Of a stretch of 64,000 nt of DNA, positions 33,650-47,281 are shown in pieces. Every line of letters begins with the position of its first letter. Position 1 is the first letter of the stretch. A program made the position numbers and the translations under genes. The notes beneath the pieces were generated by a model that was not told the origin of the DNA, did no database searches, and saw nothing but the letters and a program-made list of their open reading frames with translations. The stretch is from Vishniacozyma victoriae (taxonomy: Eukaryota > Basidiomycota > Tremellomycetes > Tremellales > Bulleribasidiaceae): positions 434,001-498,000 of the forward strand of contig JADPYG010000002.1 in NCBI GenBank assembly GCA_017654735.1, written 5' to 3'.

Positions 33650-34021
33650 TTTTGGATAATTGTTGATGGGCAAGGAGAAAAAAGTAGACCCGCCGAACAT
33701 GCCGCTGTTTATATTATCACAGAGGACTGACCCGCATGATCCATCATTGTGGATACTCGGGAAATAAACATACTAGCGCAGGTACGCCAGGTACATGATG
33801 CATGAAAACGTTGGTGAGAAGAGGCTAGCCGTAAGAGTTGATTGGCTTGGCTCTGATGTAAGATGTGGAGCTAGACGGGAGTGATCAAGTGGGATCTCGT
33901 GAGTCACCATCAAACGTGCGTCGGAAACGTTCGTCCCAGTCGGGCAAGTCCGAAGCAAACACCGGCCCGGACTCTTATCGATAACAGTGCATGCATGGGC
34001 AAGCTAGGGTAGGGTAGGGGT
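33650..34021. other. Intergenic region
   Basis: This 372-bp stretch holds the alkaline phosphatase promoter and the 3' flank of the SAC phosphatase gene. The SAC frame could continue into it in another register, but the spliced end at 34022 is preferred. Nothing else is seen. Confidence 0.45.
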
Positions 34022-37000
34022 CTACAACCATAGGAATCTCTTGACTGCATAGTCTACACGTGCGAGCAGTCCAGTAGATGACTGAGCCTCGGAAACGCTG
34101 AATATCAGTTTTGGCCAAGGTCGATTTTGTAGAGACGCACCTGACAACATCTTTATCAACCACAAAGTCATCTTCCACCTCGTTGACTTTGGCGCACTGA
34201 TCGCTGATCCGCTTGACAGCCCGTTCGGTGACGGCTCTACATGTATCGCCGACTTCACTGATATCCGCATCATCCAAATCATCGTCATTGACAGTCGAAG
34301 CACCTCGGGTGATAAATTCCCTAGGGAGGACTTTGAAGGCGTAATATTCACTGGACAGTGGATTGATATCAGCATGCTCGACCGAGGGCAGTGGGGTACT
34401 GGGTGTAGTGGGAGTTACGGGTGATTCGGAACCCTTATTCCGGATCGAGTAGGTGCTGTATCGAGTTTGTTCATCGTGGGGCGAAAAGTTGATGATGAAG
34501 CCCGAGTTCTGGGGATCAGCGTTACGTTCGATCAAGATTGCTTACCTCTAGAGGATCTCGACCAGCTTCTTGTAGTGGAGACAGAATGTATGCTCCTTTT
34601 TGGATCGAAGTGACAGAGCGGAGGGGGATACGGGTAAACCCGACGACCTTTTCGAGAGTGTAGTTGAACGAAACGACGTAGATGGCAACCTTGCTCTGAC
34701 ACGTTAGCAAAGACTTGGCGTTCGAGAGTAAGACATACGAGCAGCAGGACCTTCTCCTCGAGCTTGGGGCTGAGCTTGATGTTTCTATCCTCAGGCGACA
34801 AAAGCGTCCATCCAGCAATCCTCTGTTCTCCCTCACCCAACACTCGAGCAGAACTTGTCTCGACTATCATCAGCTCCTCCTAAATCGATAGACTCACTAG
34901 CAGCACTACGAACCCGTGATAGCTGTATCAAGCTTGACGCATCGGAACTCTGCAGATTTTGGAGGAACTCGCTAAACACCCCAAGATTTCGATGACCAAG
35001 GAAGAACGATATCACTGCCTGAGCAAAGAAATCGGATACGGCGCCGTAAAACATTCGACTCAGGGAACTGACACCATCGTGCAGCATACCGTGTAGATCT
35101 CTCTTGCCCGTCCTCACAAAGTCACCCTTGAGAGCGGAGGTGTGAGCGTAGCAGAGGGATATTGTATCTCCGTTGTTGGCCCAGACGTCGTTGAAGACAC
35201 TTTCGACGGTGGAGCCAGCAACAAGGAGACCGAGTTGCGTCAACATCGTCGATAGGACGTGACGGGCGAGCGCAGACTGAACAACGTTTGTTCGGTCCAG
35301 ACAATCAATGCAGCTAGACGTTAGCGATTACCCTCTACAGAGGAGCCAGAGGGTTTCACTCACTTGGTCCTGAATACACCTTTCTGCTCTCGGATTGAAT
35401 CGCCTTGAAGAGTCCACAAGTATCCCATCTCGTTAAAGTCTAGCTCCTTGACTAGCTCCGAGATATTCTCCCAGTTCATGCCTTTACATTTAGCGTGGAA
35501 ATCAAAGTCCTTATAACTTCTATCAGCTCTGAGCAACAGGTCGGACGTACACAACGTCAGGGCGAGCGAGCTCCTTCACTAAATCCCGGTAGCCGTTTGT
35601 GACGATTCCTTCTTTTCCAGTCTGTTCAGACAGATTCACAATGGTCTACCATCAGCAAGGATCATGGTGAAACGATAGACTCACTGTAGGACCATATCGA
35701 CTGGTGATATCAGTAAAGTGTAGATCTGCGATCGAGTAGGTCTTGTCAACCGGCTGATCGAGGACGGGAGGAGGTTTCATCGAGTATGGCGATTGTGACC
35801 ATTTCAACGGAATTGATCCACGGATCTGAACAAAGCTGAAAAGCGATACCTTGCCCTCAACCTAGTCATTAGCAGTCGTCCCGATTCGAACAAAAGTAAA
35901 CCTACCTTTGCCCGAACAATCATCTCGGTCTCTACGAAATTGGCAACATGCCCCTGATCATCGATACCTCTTCGCTGATACCTCAATCCCGCTCGATCTC
36001 GACTACGACGAGAGATGACATTGATATCTACGGGTACGGACCCCAAGTCGACGGTCGGCTCGAGGGGATTTGGGGGTATGGGAACAGTGAATGATGCCGA
36101 TTGGACCCAACCTTGCATGACTGGAATGATATATCCATGTAGGCCTAGATCGATAAAGTCTTTACAGAGCCATTCGTTCCAGAAGAATCGGTGATCCGCT
36201 CGACGCCACAATGGAACGTGAATGTCGGGCTCGATGAAATCGTCTTTACTCATTGATGATGGCGTAGGCGAGGTGGGGGCAGGCAGTATCTCGCTAGGCG
36301 ACGGTGGGAATGTTGCCGTCTCGTCCGTCAATAGATTGGCTAGTGCGTTACCGGTAGCTGACCGGCTCGAGATCAATTGTCTCTTGTGCTGTAAGCTGTG
36401 CGTGAGGTCAAAGTCGAAGCTGTAAAAGAACGTTCCGGCCGAGAACTCGGAGATGATTTGTTTGAGGATCTTGGTCTCGAGCTCGCGACGCTGAGGTGGG
36501 TCGGAAGCGAAAGGAGCGGATGTAGTAGCTGCGTTGGCTGGTTCAGGCGTGGATGCTTTATCAATGACTTCAGCAGAAGGTGCACGGGTATGTTTGGGTT
36601 TCTCGAACTTGGAGGGTGATGATGACGAGGTTTCTTTGCTTGATCTCGACATGAAACTACCCCATCCTCTACTGAATCTCTTTCGGGGATCGGTAACGGT
36701 TTCTGCAGGCGCAGGTTCCGGCTCGGGCGTTTCATCCGCTTCTGGCGCTGCGGATGGTAGGTGTTCGTCGTCGCTCTCTTCTTCGTCGGAAGATTCTTCA
36801 TCAGAAGACTCTCCTTTGGTTTCCTCCGCTGCGACTGATCCTGGTCCTCGTATCCCTCCGAATAGATTCCATGGCGTCCGGCTTCGCATTGTGTTCTTGC
36901 GTCTTCGTGGTCTGCGTTTGTCCTAGTTTTATTAGCTCTGTCCCAAGCATCAGGCCAGAAACCAACCTCCAGCTTCGAAAGATACCTGACCGACTTCTCC

Positions 37001-37519
37001 GCCAGATCCGGCAGAAGCGGAATTGCATGAATATCCTTCAATGTATACACCTGATGCGTACTGGCGGAAGCGGCACGATCGTCTTGAGACGATTCTGGGC
37101 GACTAGGATCGACATGATTGGGAAAGAGTGGGAACGGCTGGGTAGTAGGTCGTAGGAATGCTAGTAGGTACGCAGCTAGAATATCAGCATTGACCTCGTG
37201 TGAGACGTACCATCCCATAATCGGACAATCCCCAGTATACCACCTAACACCACACCCTCTTCATCATCCGGTTTCCCTTCTCCATCCCAGGTCTCTACCT
37301 TCCCTTTCGCGCCCCACTTGATGAGAACACCGGTCGTACTGTCCGTGCGGACATCGTCCTCATCATCGCCCCCTGTAGGATGTTGTGGTCGAATCAAAAC
37401 ACCATCCTTCTCGACCGTGAGCAGGAGCTGGCGGTACAGCTGAGGCGGGAATGGTGGGACCGTCAATCTCGGGGGTAGTGTCGTGCGTGACCCTCTTGGT
37501 GTGTGATTCGGCGTGGGCA
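34022..37519 (-). CDS. SAC-domain phosphoinositide phosphatase with hSac2 region (INPP5F-like)
   Basis: A large protein of about 1,000 residues starts MPTPNHTPRGSRTTLPP. The SAC domain begins with GVLIKWGAKGKVETW and includes FFYSFDFDLTHSLQ, FFWNEWLCKDFIDLGLHGYI, PVMQGWVQS and the catalytic P-loop FRTNCIDCLDRTNVVQ (CX5R, near 35290). A 150-residue acidic Ser/Glu insertion splits its N-terminal half. The hSac2-type region follows (IAGWTLLSPEDRNIKLSPKL, LEKVVGFTRIPLRSVTSIQK), and the final exon ends ARVDYAVKRFLWL. This is the layout of INPP5F/Sac2, a PI4P phosphatase of endocytic membranes. About ten introns; the last (acceptor before VSEAQSS) selects the stop at 34022. Confidence 0.85.
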
Positions 37520-37753
37520 TGTGAGCAACTAGGCTTATGGTAAAAGGTGAAAGATGAAACAAGGTGAATCCGGTGATCCGATGACGTCGTGCCTGTACCC
37601 GGGAATGTGACAATGAGTCTTGGCTTTTTGGGAATCCTCGAAAATGGGCATGTCCGGCAGAGTGGGAATTCAGGCATTGCTAGCTACACAGGTACATGTT
37701 TACATACATATCGACTTTTACAAATGGCTTTTTGACCTCACGCTCAAGGGAAA

Positions 37754-38916
37754 TCAACTCGGAGGAGGTGTCTGAGGAGCTAAGTCATAGACCAACTTCA
37801 ACTGATCCTCATTCTGAACCAGCATCCCTCTCCATTCTCTTATACCATCGACCGTTTCTGCTACTTCATCTCCCTGGAGCTCATCTGGAAGTGGACCCAA
37901 AGGTGATTCTGGAATCTTGACTCCTTCTTTGGGAGGGAGCGACAACGACGAGAGAGCGATAAATGTTCCAGTCCTACCTACACCCGCAGAGCTATCGTCA
38001 GCCAGCATCTTCTAGAGCAACATACCAGTGAACCCAGACTTCACAATCGCCCAATTCTTCCCTCTTCCGACCTACCTCCAAGACTAGAGCCTTCAAACGC
38101 TGGACTGCTATTCCTTCAGGTACACCATGATCTGGCCAGGCGTCAAAGTAGTAGTGATATAGATCTTTCTTCAACTCGTCTTCGTGTGTCAATGTGAGAC
38201 CACCGTGTACTGGGTAGATCTGAGCGCGAGTGAGGTCGCTTGAGAGCTCGATTTGGCGTTCGACGCTTTGGGTTGCAAGGAGGAGTTGGGGTCCGTCTTT
38301 GTAGCCTCGGAATAGCTTTATCGAGTCGCCCTTGGTATCGTCGCTGCTTGTTAGCTCACTCATGACTACTTGACATGCTTGACTCACGGCAGGTATCGAT
38401 CTGCTTTTGGCCTTCCTCCCTCTTTGTATCCTGTCAACTGAACGATGATTACCGATTTATGGTCCTTCTTTCCTTGACCTTTTGGAACCTCGGGATGATT
38501 CGAAGCGTCGCCATAGTACAATGCACTGATATATGCTCGAAAGTCGTCCGGCAGAGGTGCCTAGACTCAGCTCCGCCATTTATCGAAGTCACACGACTCA
38601 CTTGAGCAGCTACCCACCAATGCCCATTCTTGGCAACGACGATATTGGCATTCAAGTAACCCTTCCCGCGGACTTTGACTGATGTCTTGTCATAAGATAG
38701 GATATTGGAGTACCGATTAGACCGCTCGTACTTGAATGAATTCTGGACTGAATAATTGATAGCCCTCTCGGGACCGCCTATAGAATCTGAACGAGAACGG
38801 CCAAATCTAGCCCTCTTGGTCTCCCTATCGGCTAGAATCTGAAATACTTCTCTATACTTGTCTGCCATAGCTGTACGGGGTACGATAGAAGGCGGCGTTG
38901 TGTGAAACCAGGACAT
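37754..38916 (-). CDS. Protein tyrosine phosphatase (classical PTP domain)
   Basis: The start MSWFHTTPPSIVPRTAMADK is followed by AINYSVQNSFKYERSNRYSN (PTP entry region with substrate-recognition segment), YLNANIVV, HWWVAAQ, YHYYFDAWPDHGVPEG (the WPD loop) and, spliced, VHCSAGVGRTGTF (HCX5R signature). The intron before exon 5 falls inside the catalytic cysteine codon. The C-terminal NEDQLKLVYDLA is the usual closing Q-loop helix. At about 340 residues it is almost a bare catalytic domain, like yeast Ptp1/fission-yeast Pyp enzymes. An internal ATG at MADKYREVF is an alternative start. It is divergent from COX15, with 173 bp between starts. Confidence 0.9.
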
Positions 38917-38945
38917 GGCTATTGGTATGACTCTCCATTGTTCAA

Positions 38946-38961
38946 CTCTCTCTCTCTCTCT
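38946..38961. repeat. (CT)8 tract in the PTP/COX15 promoter
   Basis: A perfect run of eight CT units lies in the short divergent promoter. Pyrimidine tracts like this are common near fungal transcription starts. Confidence 0.7.
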
Positions 38962-39008
38962 GTGGACATTACCTTTGACTTACCTCCACTTTCATCTTAC
39001 TTTCCCAC

Positions 39009-39041
39009 GATGTCCGATCTCCAAAAAGTCAGTTCCGGTTG
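39009..39041 (+). promoter_or_regulatory. Upstream ORF of 10 codons before COX15
   Basis: An ATG at 39009 opens MSDLQKVSSG and stops at TGA 48 nt before the COX15 start, in a different frame. If the transcript starts upstream of it, it could reduce COX15 translation. Confidence 0.4.
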
Positions 39042-39089
39042 AGCGCCGTCGATCTCTACACTTTATCGACCATTCAATCATCTAGAAAT

Positions 39090-40695
39090 ATGGCAACACC
39101 GATCGCACCATTGAGAACGCTACTTCGCCGGTCTTGCACACCAGCATGCCGATCTCAAACCCAATCACGACTAGCCTCTTCTCTAGCAGGCCCATCCCGC
39201 CCAACAACACCTCTCACACCCTACTTTGGCTATTCACACCGATTTCACCCGGAAGCTCGTAATACCACCTTTTTCTCCCCCTCCTTCCGCCGCTTGACGA
39301 CAGCTGCTTTTGATGCCAAGGCTGCCTTCCCGCCTCACCTGGCAGCTCCCGCAGCAGCTGCACCCACGACATCTCAGGCTATACCCCGTTCACTGCCTAA
39401 TTGGTTGTTTGGATGTTCAGCCCTTGTCTTTGGGATCGTGATCATCGGTGGATTGACGCGGTTGACAGAGTCGGGTCTGAGTATCACAGAATGGGAGCCG
39501 TTTACAGGTATCCTACCACCGATCACCGATGCCGAATGGGATGTCGAATGGGAAAAGTATAGGGTATCTCCCGAGGGTATCATGTGAGTTTCCCCTCCCG
39601 AGTCATACGTGCTTACTGACTATCAGGACCAACTCCAAGATCGAAAGGTCTGAGTTCAAATTTATCTTTTACATGGAATGGGCACATCGAATTGCTGGAC
39701 GAACTTTGGGTGTTGCGTAAGTCGCCCTCTGACCGTAATCGAACCAGCTCATTCTAGATTTATTCTTCCCGCAGCCTACTACATGACTCGATACCGTCTT
39801 CCTCGATCTCTCCAAATGAAGCTACTAGCCATTGGAGCCGGTATCGGAGCTCAAGGTGCATTAGGTTGGTTCATGGTCAAATCAGGTCTAGATCAGCAGA
39901 TTGTCACCGATAAAGCTGTCCCTCGAGTATCGCAATACCGACTCGCTGCGCACCTCAGTGCCGCCCTCGCATTATACGTCGGTATGGTCTACACTGCCGT
40001 CGGTCTACGTCGAGATGTCAAGATGACTGGCGCCGTCAATGCTGGTGGAAGCGATGTCGTCGCCAAGCTCAATACCGTCTTGTCTTCTCCAGCTGTCAAA
40101 CGGTATCGAGCCTTGGTCTACTTGGCCGCTGGTATGGTATTCTTCACTGCTTCCTCCGGCGCCTTCGTTGCCGGTCTCGATGCTGGATTGGTTTACAATG
40201 AATTCCCAACAATGGGTGGTCGATTGGTGCCCCCAACCGACGAGTTGCTCGACACTCGATACGCCAAGAGGTCAGACAAGAAGGACAACTGGTGGAGAAA
40301 CATGCTCGAGAACCCAGTCACTGCTCAATTCGACCATCGACTCTTCGTAAGTCAATCGAGAAGATTCTTGGATATGAAGCTGATGTCAGGCAACCACGAC
40401 TTTTGCGGTTCTCATCTCACTCCCCTTCCTCGCACGATCACGCGCCCTTCGATCGGTTCTGCCCAAGTCTTCCCGCAAGTTGACCGACCTCACTGCAGCT
40501 GCAGCCATCGCTCAGGTCACATTGGGAATCACCACACTCCTCTACCTCGTCCCTGTACCTCTCGCCGCGACACATCAGGCAGGAAGTGTTGTCCTCCTAA
40601 CCTGCCTCATGGGTTTGATGGGATCACTTCGTCGACCAGGAAAGCTTGTCCAAGCTCTCCAACGTCATGTTGGTAAATCAACCAGAATTGTATGA
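39090..40695 (+). CDS. COX15: Cytochrome c oxidase assembly protein COX15 (heme A synthase)
   Basis: This mitochondrial inner-membrane enzyme hydroxylates heme O to heme A. The start MATPIAPLRTLLRRSCTPAC is an Arg-rich presequence. It is followed by the first span NWLFGCSALVFGIVIIGGLT and the hallmarks RLTESGLSITEWEPFTG, YMEWAHRIAGRTLG (His ligand), LAAHLSAALALYVGMVY (His), FVAGLDAGLVYNEFPTMGG and FDHRLFATTTFAVLISL (His). The last exon, entered at 40426, carries VTLGITTLLYLVPVPLAATH and ends KSTRIV. Four exons are in frame. Confidence 0.94.
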
Positions 40696-40963
40696 TTGCA
40701 TCGCATATAGCATTATTGTATCCCACCTACAAACCCCCCTCATCCCCTATGCATGGCTGTTCTATATCATATCATCTATAATGAGCGGAGTTATCCGGAA
40801 ATAACGCTAATGTGGCAACTTGATTCTCGCGTGCGCCTTGGTGAATTTCAGAGTTAACCATCAATCAAGGACAATAACGTCTATAGCTATCACTTTGTCT
40901 GTGCACTATATAGACGCGACTCTTGCTATATAACATAACCTAAAGCAGAGTCAATCATTCAAA

Positions 40964-42632
40964 ATGGCCGTCACCGATATGGCACAGTACGATCTCACTA
41001 CAAAATTGGTCGCGAACCTCGACCGTCATCTTACTATTCCCCTTTTGGATCACCTTGCCGAGACTGAGCTATTTCCTTCAAGCCAAATTGCCAAAGCACA
41101 GTATGTCAATATGGAGTCTTGTGGGAAAGTGAGCTGATGATAGGTATGAGCTAGTCAAGGAGACAAATATGGTCGACTATGTCGAGTCATTGTATAATGG
41201 AGCAAAAGATGCGGGCGCATCAGTCGAGGCAATTGGTTTGTTTTCTCATCACTCTACGGCGACTCGGAGCTAATGATCAGACTTCCCCTCACTGAAAAAC
41301 AAGGCTACGGAGCAGTTCCAGGCATTACAGGAGAAGGCCAAGCCAGTGATGAAAGTCATCGAGGACCCAGAGGCAGTAGAAAAGCTCAAGAGCAGCGGAG
41401 ACAAGGTCAAGAATTTGGAAATCCTGCGGTCCGAGTACAACGTACGTGACACACGGCGACTATATAGAGTGTTGCTGACGAGCAGATCTCCGAGGACCAG
41501 ATCAATGCGCTATACCACTTTGGACAATGTCAATTCTCACTCGGAGATTACGCCAGAGCCGCCGACTTTTTGTACCACTTCCTAATCATTTCATCCTCTT
41601 TCGAACTCAACCTTTCTGCCCACTGGGGTAAACTCGCCTCGAACATCCTTTCTGGAGAATGGGAATCCGCCGCCTCTGAAGTAAAGGAATTGAGGGATAT
41701 CATCGACAATCCCCACGGAACTTCTTTGGATAAACCCGTTGCTCAACTACAAGCACGAACATGGCTTTTACACTGGTCATTGTTTGTTTTCTGGAACTTG
41801 GAAGACGGACAGGGTGGATTACTGGAAATGTTCCTTTCGCCACCATACCTCAACACTATCCAAACTTCATGTCCCCATCTCCTCCGATACCTCGTCGCCG
41901 CCGCTGTCATTTCAAGACGCGCACCCAAAGTCGCTGGAACAAGGGGAAACAGGGATCACGTCAAGGAGTTGGTCAAGATTGTTCGAATGGAAGAGTACCA
42001 GTACACGGATCCCGTCACGAGTTTCCTCAAAGATCTCTTTGTCGACTTTGATCTCGATCAGGCTCAGAAGAAGTTGGCAGTGGCCGAGAATGTGGTCAGG
42101 AATGACTTCTTCCTATCTGGTTTCGCCGATGCCTTTGTCGACAATGCCCGATATTTGATAACCGAGGTTTACTGCAGGATTCATCAGCGTATCGATATCT
42201 CGTACGTTCACCTTACTTTCTCTTGTTATTCCCACTGACCTATAGTGAGCTATCGAGGACGCTAAACATGTCGAACGAGGAAGGAGAAAAGTGGATTGTC
42301 AACCTCATCCGAGATTCACGAATGGGCGTCGACGCCAAGATCGATTTGGCTTCCGTATGTACCCCTCTTGTACCAAGAATACTCAAGCTAATCCCCAGAA
42401 CATGCTACATATCTCAAGACCACACCCTACCCCAACAGCTACCCTAATCGAGACAACGCGAGGTCTAGCATTCCGATCCCAGGCAATCAACTACGCAATG
42501 CAGAATGCAGGTGGTGAGCGTCAAGAACGAGGAGAGCGAGGGGAACGTGGGGGACGAGGTGGACGTGGTGGACGAGGAAGGGGAGGTGGTGGAGCTGGTC
42601 GTGAACAGCCAAATGGTGATGCTCAGGAGTAG
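40964..42632 (+). CDS. Eukaryotic translation initiation factor 3 subunit e (eIF3e/INT6) with RGG tail
   Basis: The start [20 protein letters not shown] matches the eIF3e N-terminus (helical hairpins contacting eIF4F). It continues [58 protein letters not shown] and the PCI winged helix ([20 protein letters not shown]), then [20 protein letters not shown]. It belongs to the eIF3 complex that loads mRNA on 40S subunits. Six exons. The end is unusual: after the PCI domain come about 30 residues of Arg-Gly-Gly repeats (42516-42606) and a short acidic tail. Confidence 0.93.
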
Positions 42633-42850
42633 ATTGCCTATTAGGAAGAAGTAGGGTACTCGTAGAGCATATGTACTGCATATAAGATAGACTCTTCCAT
42701 CTGCAAGGACTTGATCAGATGTTCGACACGATACAGATGCATGCAAGACTGGTATGGGATGTACAAGGATGGTGCAGGATGTGGGGCAATGACAGTAATG
42801 AGTGTGGGATGTAGTGTAGGATGGGATGATGTATGAAACGAGTGTATGGA

Positions 42851-44153
42851 CTAGTGGACACTAGAGTCGTGCCAATTCCGCCGTCCGGCAACGACAGCAG
42901 CCTGTTCGATTGTCCAGACCACCGCCTTGATCCAATTGAAGAGCTCGCGAACTAGCTCATCCTGCTGATCAGCCAAAGTGAAAATGTACCAAATTAAGCA
43001 ACATACCAGACGCTCGGGATCCTGAGACAGGTTCTTGCCGCTTGGCGGACCAATTAGACCCTGCCGGCCTTGACCATTTGCCGACTTCTGACCCTGCTGC
43101 GCTTCTGCCAGTAACGACGCCCGATTTGCCTCGGCAGTCGCATTCTTCAATTGGACAGTTGCGTTTCGGACTTGCTCAGCGATATCAGGAGGTGGTTGAT
43201 TCTGATTCAATGGTACTTCGGGAGTTTCAATTTCTACATCTATTTCGGAGATATGAGCTCCGCCGTGATGATTATGATGATGCCCATGATTATGGTCGTG
43301 GTCGTGATGATGTGCGTGTCCGTGGTGATGATGTTCGTGCTCTTCTAGCTCTGCGATACATTGTTCGCAGTCGCAGTCGTCTGGATGATATTCATGACAA
43401 TTACATCCACAGTCGGATGTACATCCGTCGTCGTCTGTTTCGCAGCAGTATTCGTCGGAATAATCGACAGAGTGTGCTGAAGCGGGATATTCATGAGGGC
43501 CATGCCTACTGGTCAGCCTCATACCATAGGGAATGGCCCAGGAAACCAGGCAGTGAAATAACTCACGACCGGCCACATGGACAATCCTCTTCTTCAATCA
43601 AAGCCACCTCTTTACCCTTGCCATTCCCTACACCATTCATCTGTTCTCTATGCGCTTTAAGCTCCTTTTGCATACGCAACAGCTTTGCCTTTTCGCGATC
43701 CAAAGTCAATTTCGCCTCGAAAAGAGCAGCAAGACTAGCAGGCAAGTCGATCGGTAATCCACTCATCGTTCCTCCGCCATTACCGTTTGAACCAGGAGCC
43801 ATGACTCCACCGGAATGAGCACCTCCAACAGCAGCTTCTGCAATGGCATTAAGTTGTTTCGGATCAAAGTTGGGTAAAGCATTGAGTTTGCCTAAAGTCG
43901 ATGCGGACCAGTCCGAGAGCGCAGCTGAAAAACCGGGATCATTAGGGTCAACGGTCGCCGGTCGAGTTGCAAAAGCTGAGAAATCGATAGGTTGGCCAAG
44001 AGTGTCCAGGTATGGGTTATTGGCAGTGCGTAATTGTGGCTGGGAGGTAGGCCGAGCAGGTGCAGTGGGCGCTGGAGCCGGAGTGGGCTGTTGGGTTGGC
44101 TTCTTGATTGCCTTGGGTGGACCCCGTTTATTGGTGGGTGGTTTCTTTGGCAT
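42851..44153 (-). CDS. Cys-cluster/His-rich protein of unknown function, probable metal binder
   Basis: Three exons give about 400 residues. The first 196 are basic then Ala/Pro-rich (MPKKPPTNKRGPPKAIKKPT), followed by a helical segment and DCPCGRS at the exon end. The middle exon holds a dense cysteine cluster (CCETDDDGCTSDCGCNCHEY, then DDCDCEQC; 11 Cys with the CPC) followed at once by a run of His/Asp/Gly (about 43265-43350) containing some 20 histidines. After a helical Ala/Gln region the last exon encodes ELFNWIKAVVWTIEQAAVVA, a possible amphipathic or membrane helix. I recognise no family. The His-rich run recalls metal-transporter loops and nickel chaperones, and the cysteines recall metallothioneins. 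Confidence 0.75.
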
Positions 44154-44388
44154 TTTGGTTGATATGTACAGATGACTGTGTAGTTGGGGTAGATAGAGGT
44201 TGTCGCTTTAGATATGGGTGTGTATCGGTAAGGATATTTGAGTGTGATATGCTACAGATGGTTGTTGGTAGATGGAGTAGGAGAGAGGGGAGGAGTACGG
44301 CGAGTGTTAAAGAGGATTCAGGTGCCGCTCTCTTTACGTCAACTTTGAAGATTATCCTCCACTTGTACTTCACCCTACTATAGTCAAT

Positions 44389-45210
44389 ATGGATACATCA
44401 ACAACATCACGCATACATAGAATCACAGTCCTCATCTCGGGATCAGGATCAAATCTACAAGCTCTAATCGATGCTGCTGGTACCGAACGCCTACCCAATG
44501 CGAAAATCACTTTCGTCCTCTCATCCCGCTCAAACGCCTACGGTCTAACCCGAGCTTCAACCCAATCCCCACCTATCCCAACATCCGTTTGTGCACTCAA
44601 GACTTTCTTGAACCGTAATCCTGGAGCTACGAGGGAAAACTACGATGCAGAAGTCGCTAGGAGGGTGCTGGATTCGAAACCTGATTTGGTCGTTTTGGCA
44701 GGATGGATGCATATCCTATCACCCCAATTTCTTGAAATTTTGAATGGAACTACGGAACCACCTCCTGCACCGGCACTTCCACCTCCAGACATATCTTCTC
44801 TGCCAACGCAGACGGAACCTCTTCCTTCGCAGTCGAATCTCGATACGGCGACATCAAAACCTTCACACGCTCTACGATTCCCTATTCCATGTATCAACCT
44901 ACATCCAGCTCTACCTGGCGCTTTCGACGGTGCGGATGCGATTGGCCGAGCATTTGCAGCTTTCCAGGAAGGTACAATCGAAAAGACGGGTGTGATGGTA
45001 CACCGAGTAGTTGCGGAGGTGGACAGGGGCGAGCCTCTGATTGTAAGGGAAATCCCCATGAAACAGGGCGAGACGAAAGAAGAGCTTGAGACGAAAATTC
45101 ATCAGGTCAGTACAATCCCCCTAGCAGGATCTCTAAGCTGATATCAGATCGAGCACGAGATCATTGTTGAGGGAGCCAAGAAAGTCCTAGAAGAGCTAGC
45201 TAGATCATAG
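44389..45210 (+). CDS. ADE8: Phosphoribosylglycinamide formyltransferase
   Basis: Third step of purine synthesis: it transfers formyl from 10-formyl-THF to GAR. The N-terminal ITVLISGSGSNLQALIDA is the GAR-binding loop, followed by DLVVLAGWMHILSPQFL. A Pro/Ser-rich stretch of about 45 residues (TEPPPAPALPPPDIS and following) separates that from the catalytic INLHPALPGAFDGADAI (Asn and His) and GVMVHRVVAEVDRGEPL (Asp). One intron near 45104-45147 leads to the last exon, IEHEIIVEGAKKVLEELARS. It is a stand-alone enzyme as in yeast. It converges on the DAHP synthase gene, with 29 bp between stops. Confidence 0.92.
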
Positions 45211-45239
45211 ATGCATACATTTGGCACAGTGTTGTATAC

Positions 45240-47281
<2,042 letters not shown>

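Noticed and set aside
33975..34021. Longer C-terminus for the SAC phosphatase ending at 33975
   Set aside because: It requires reading through the last intron. Splicing with GTGCGT and ATTCAG gives VSEAQSSTGLLARVDYAVKR, ending at 34022.
37502..37613. Upstream in-frame ATG extending the SAC protein N-terminus by about 30 residues
   Set aside because: The extension is an unsupported hydrophobic/basic stretch. The ATG at 37519 sits just before the Pro-rich start of the recognisable protein.
43042..43818. 258-codon open frame on the plus strand
   Set aside because: It is antisense to the Cys/His-rich gene. The opposite strand has proper splice sites and a structured composition, while this frame mirrors CAT/CAC and TG-rich codons.
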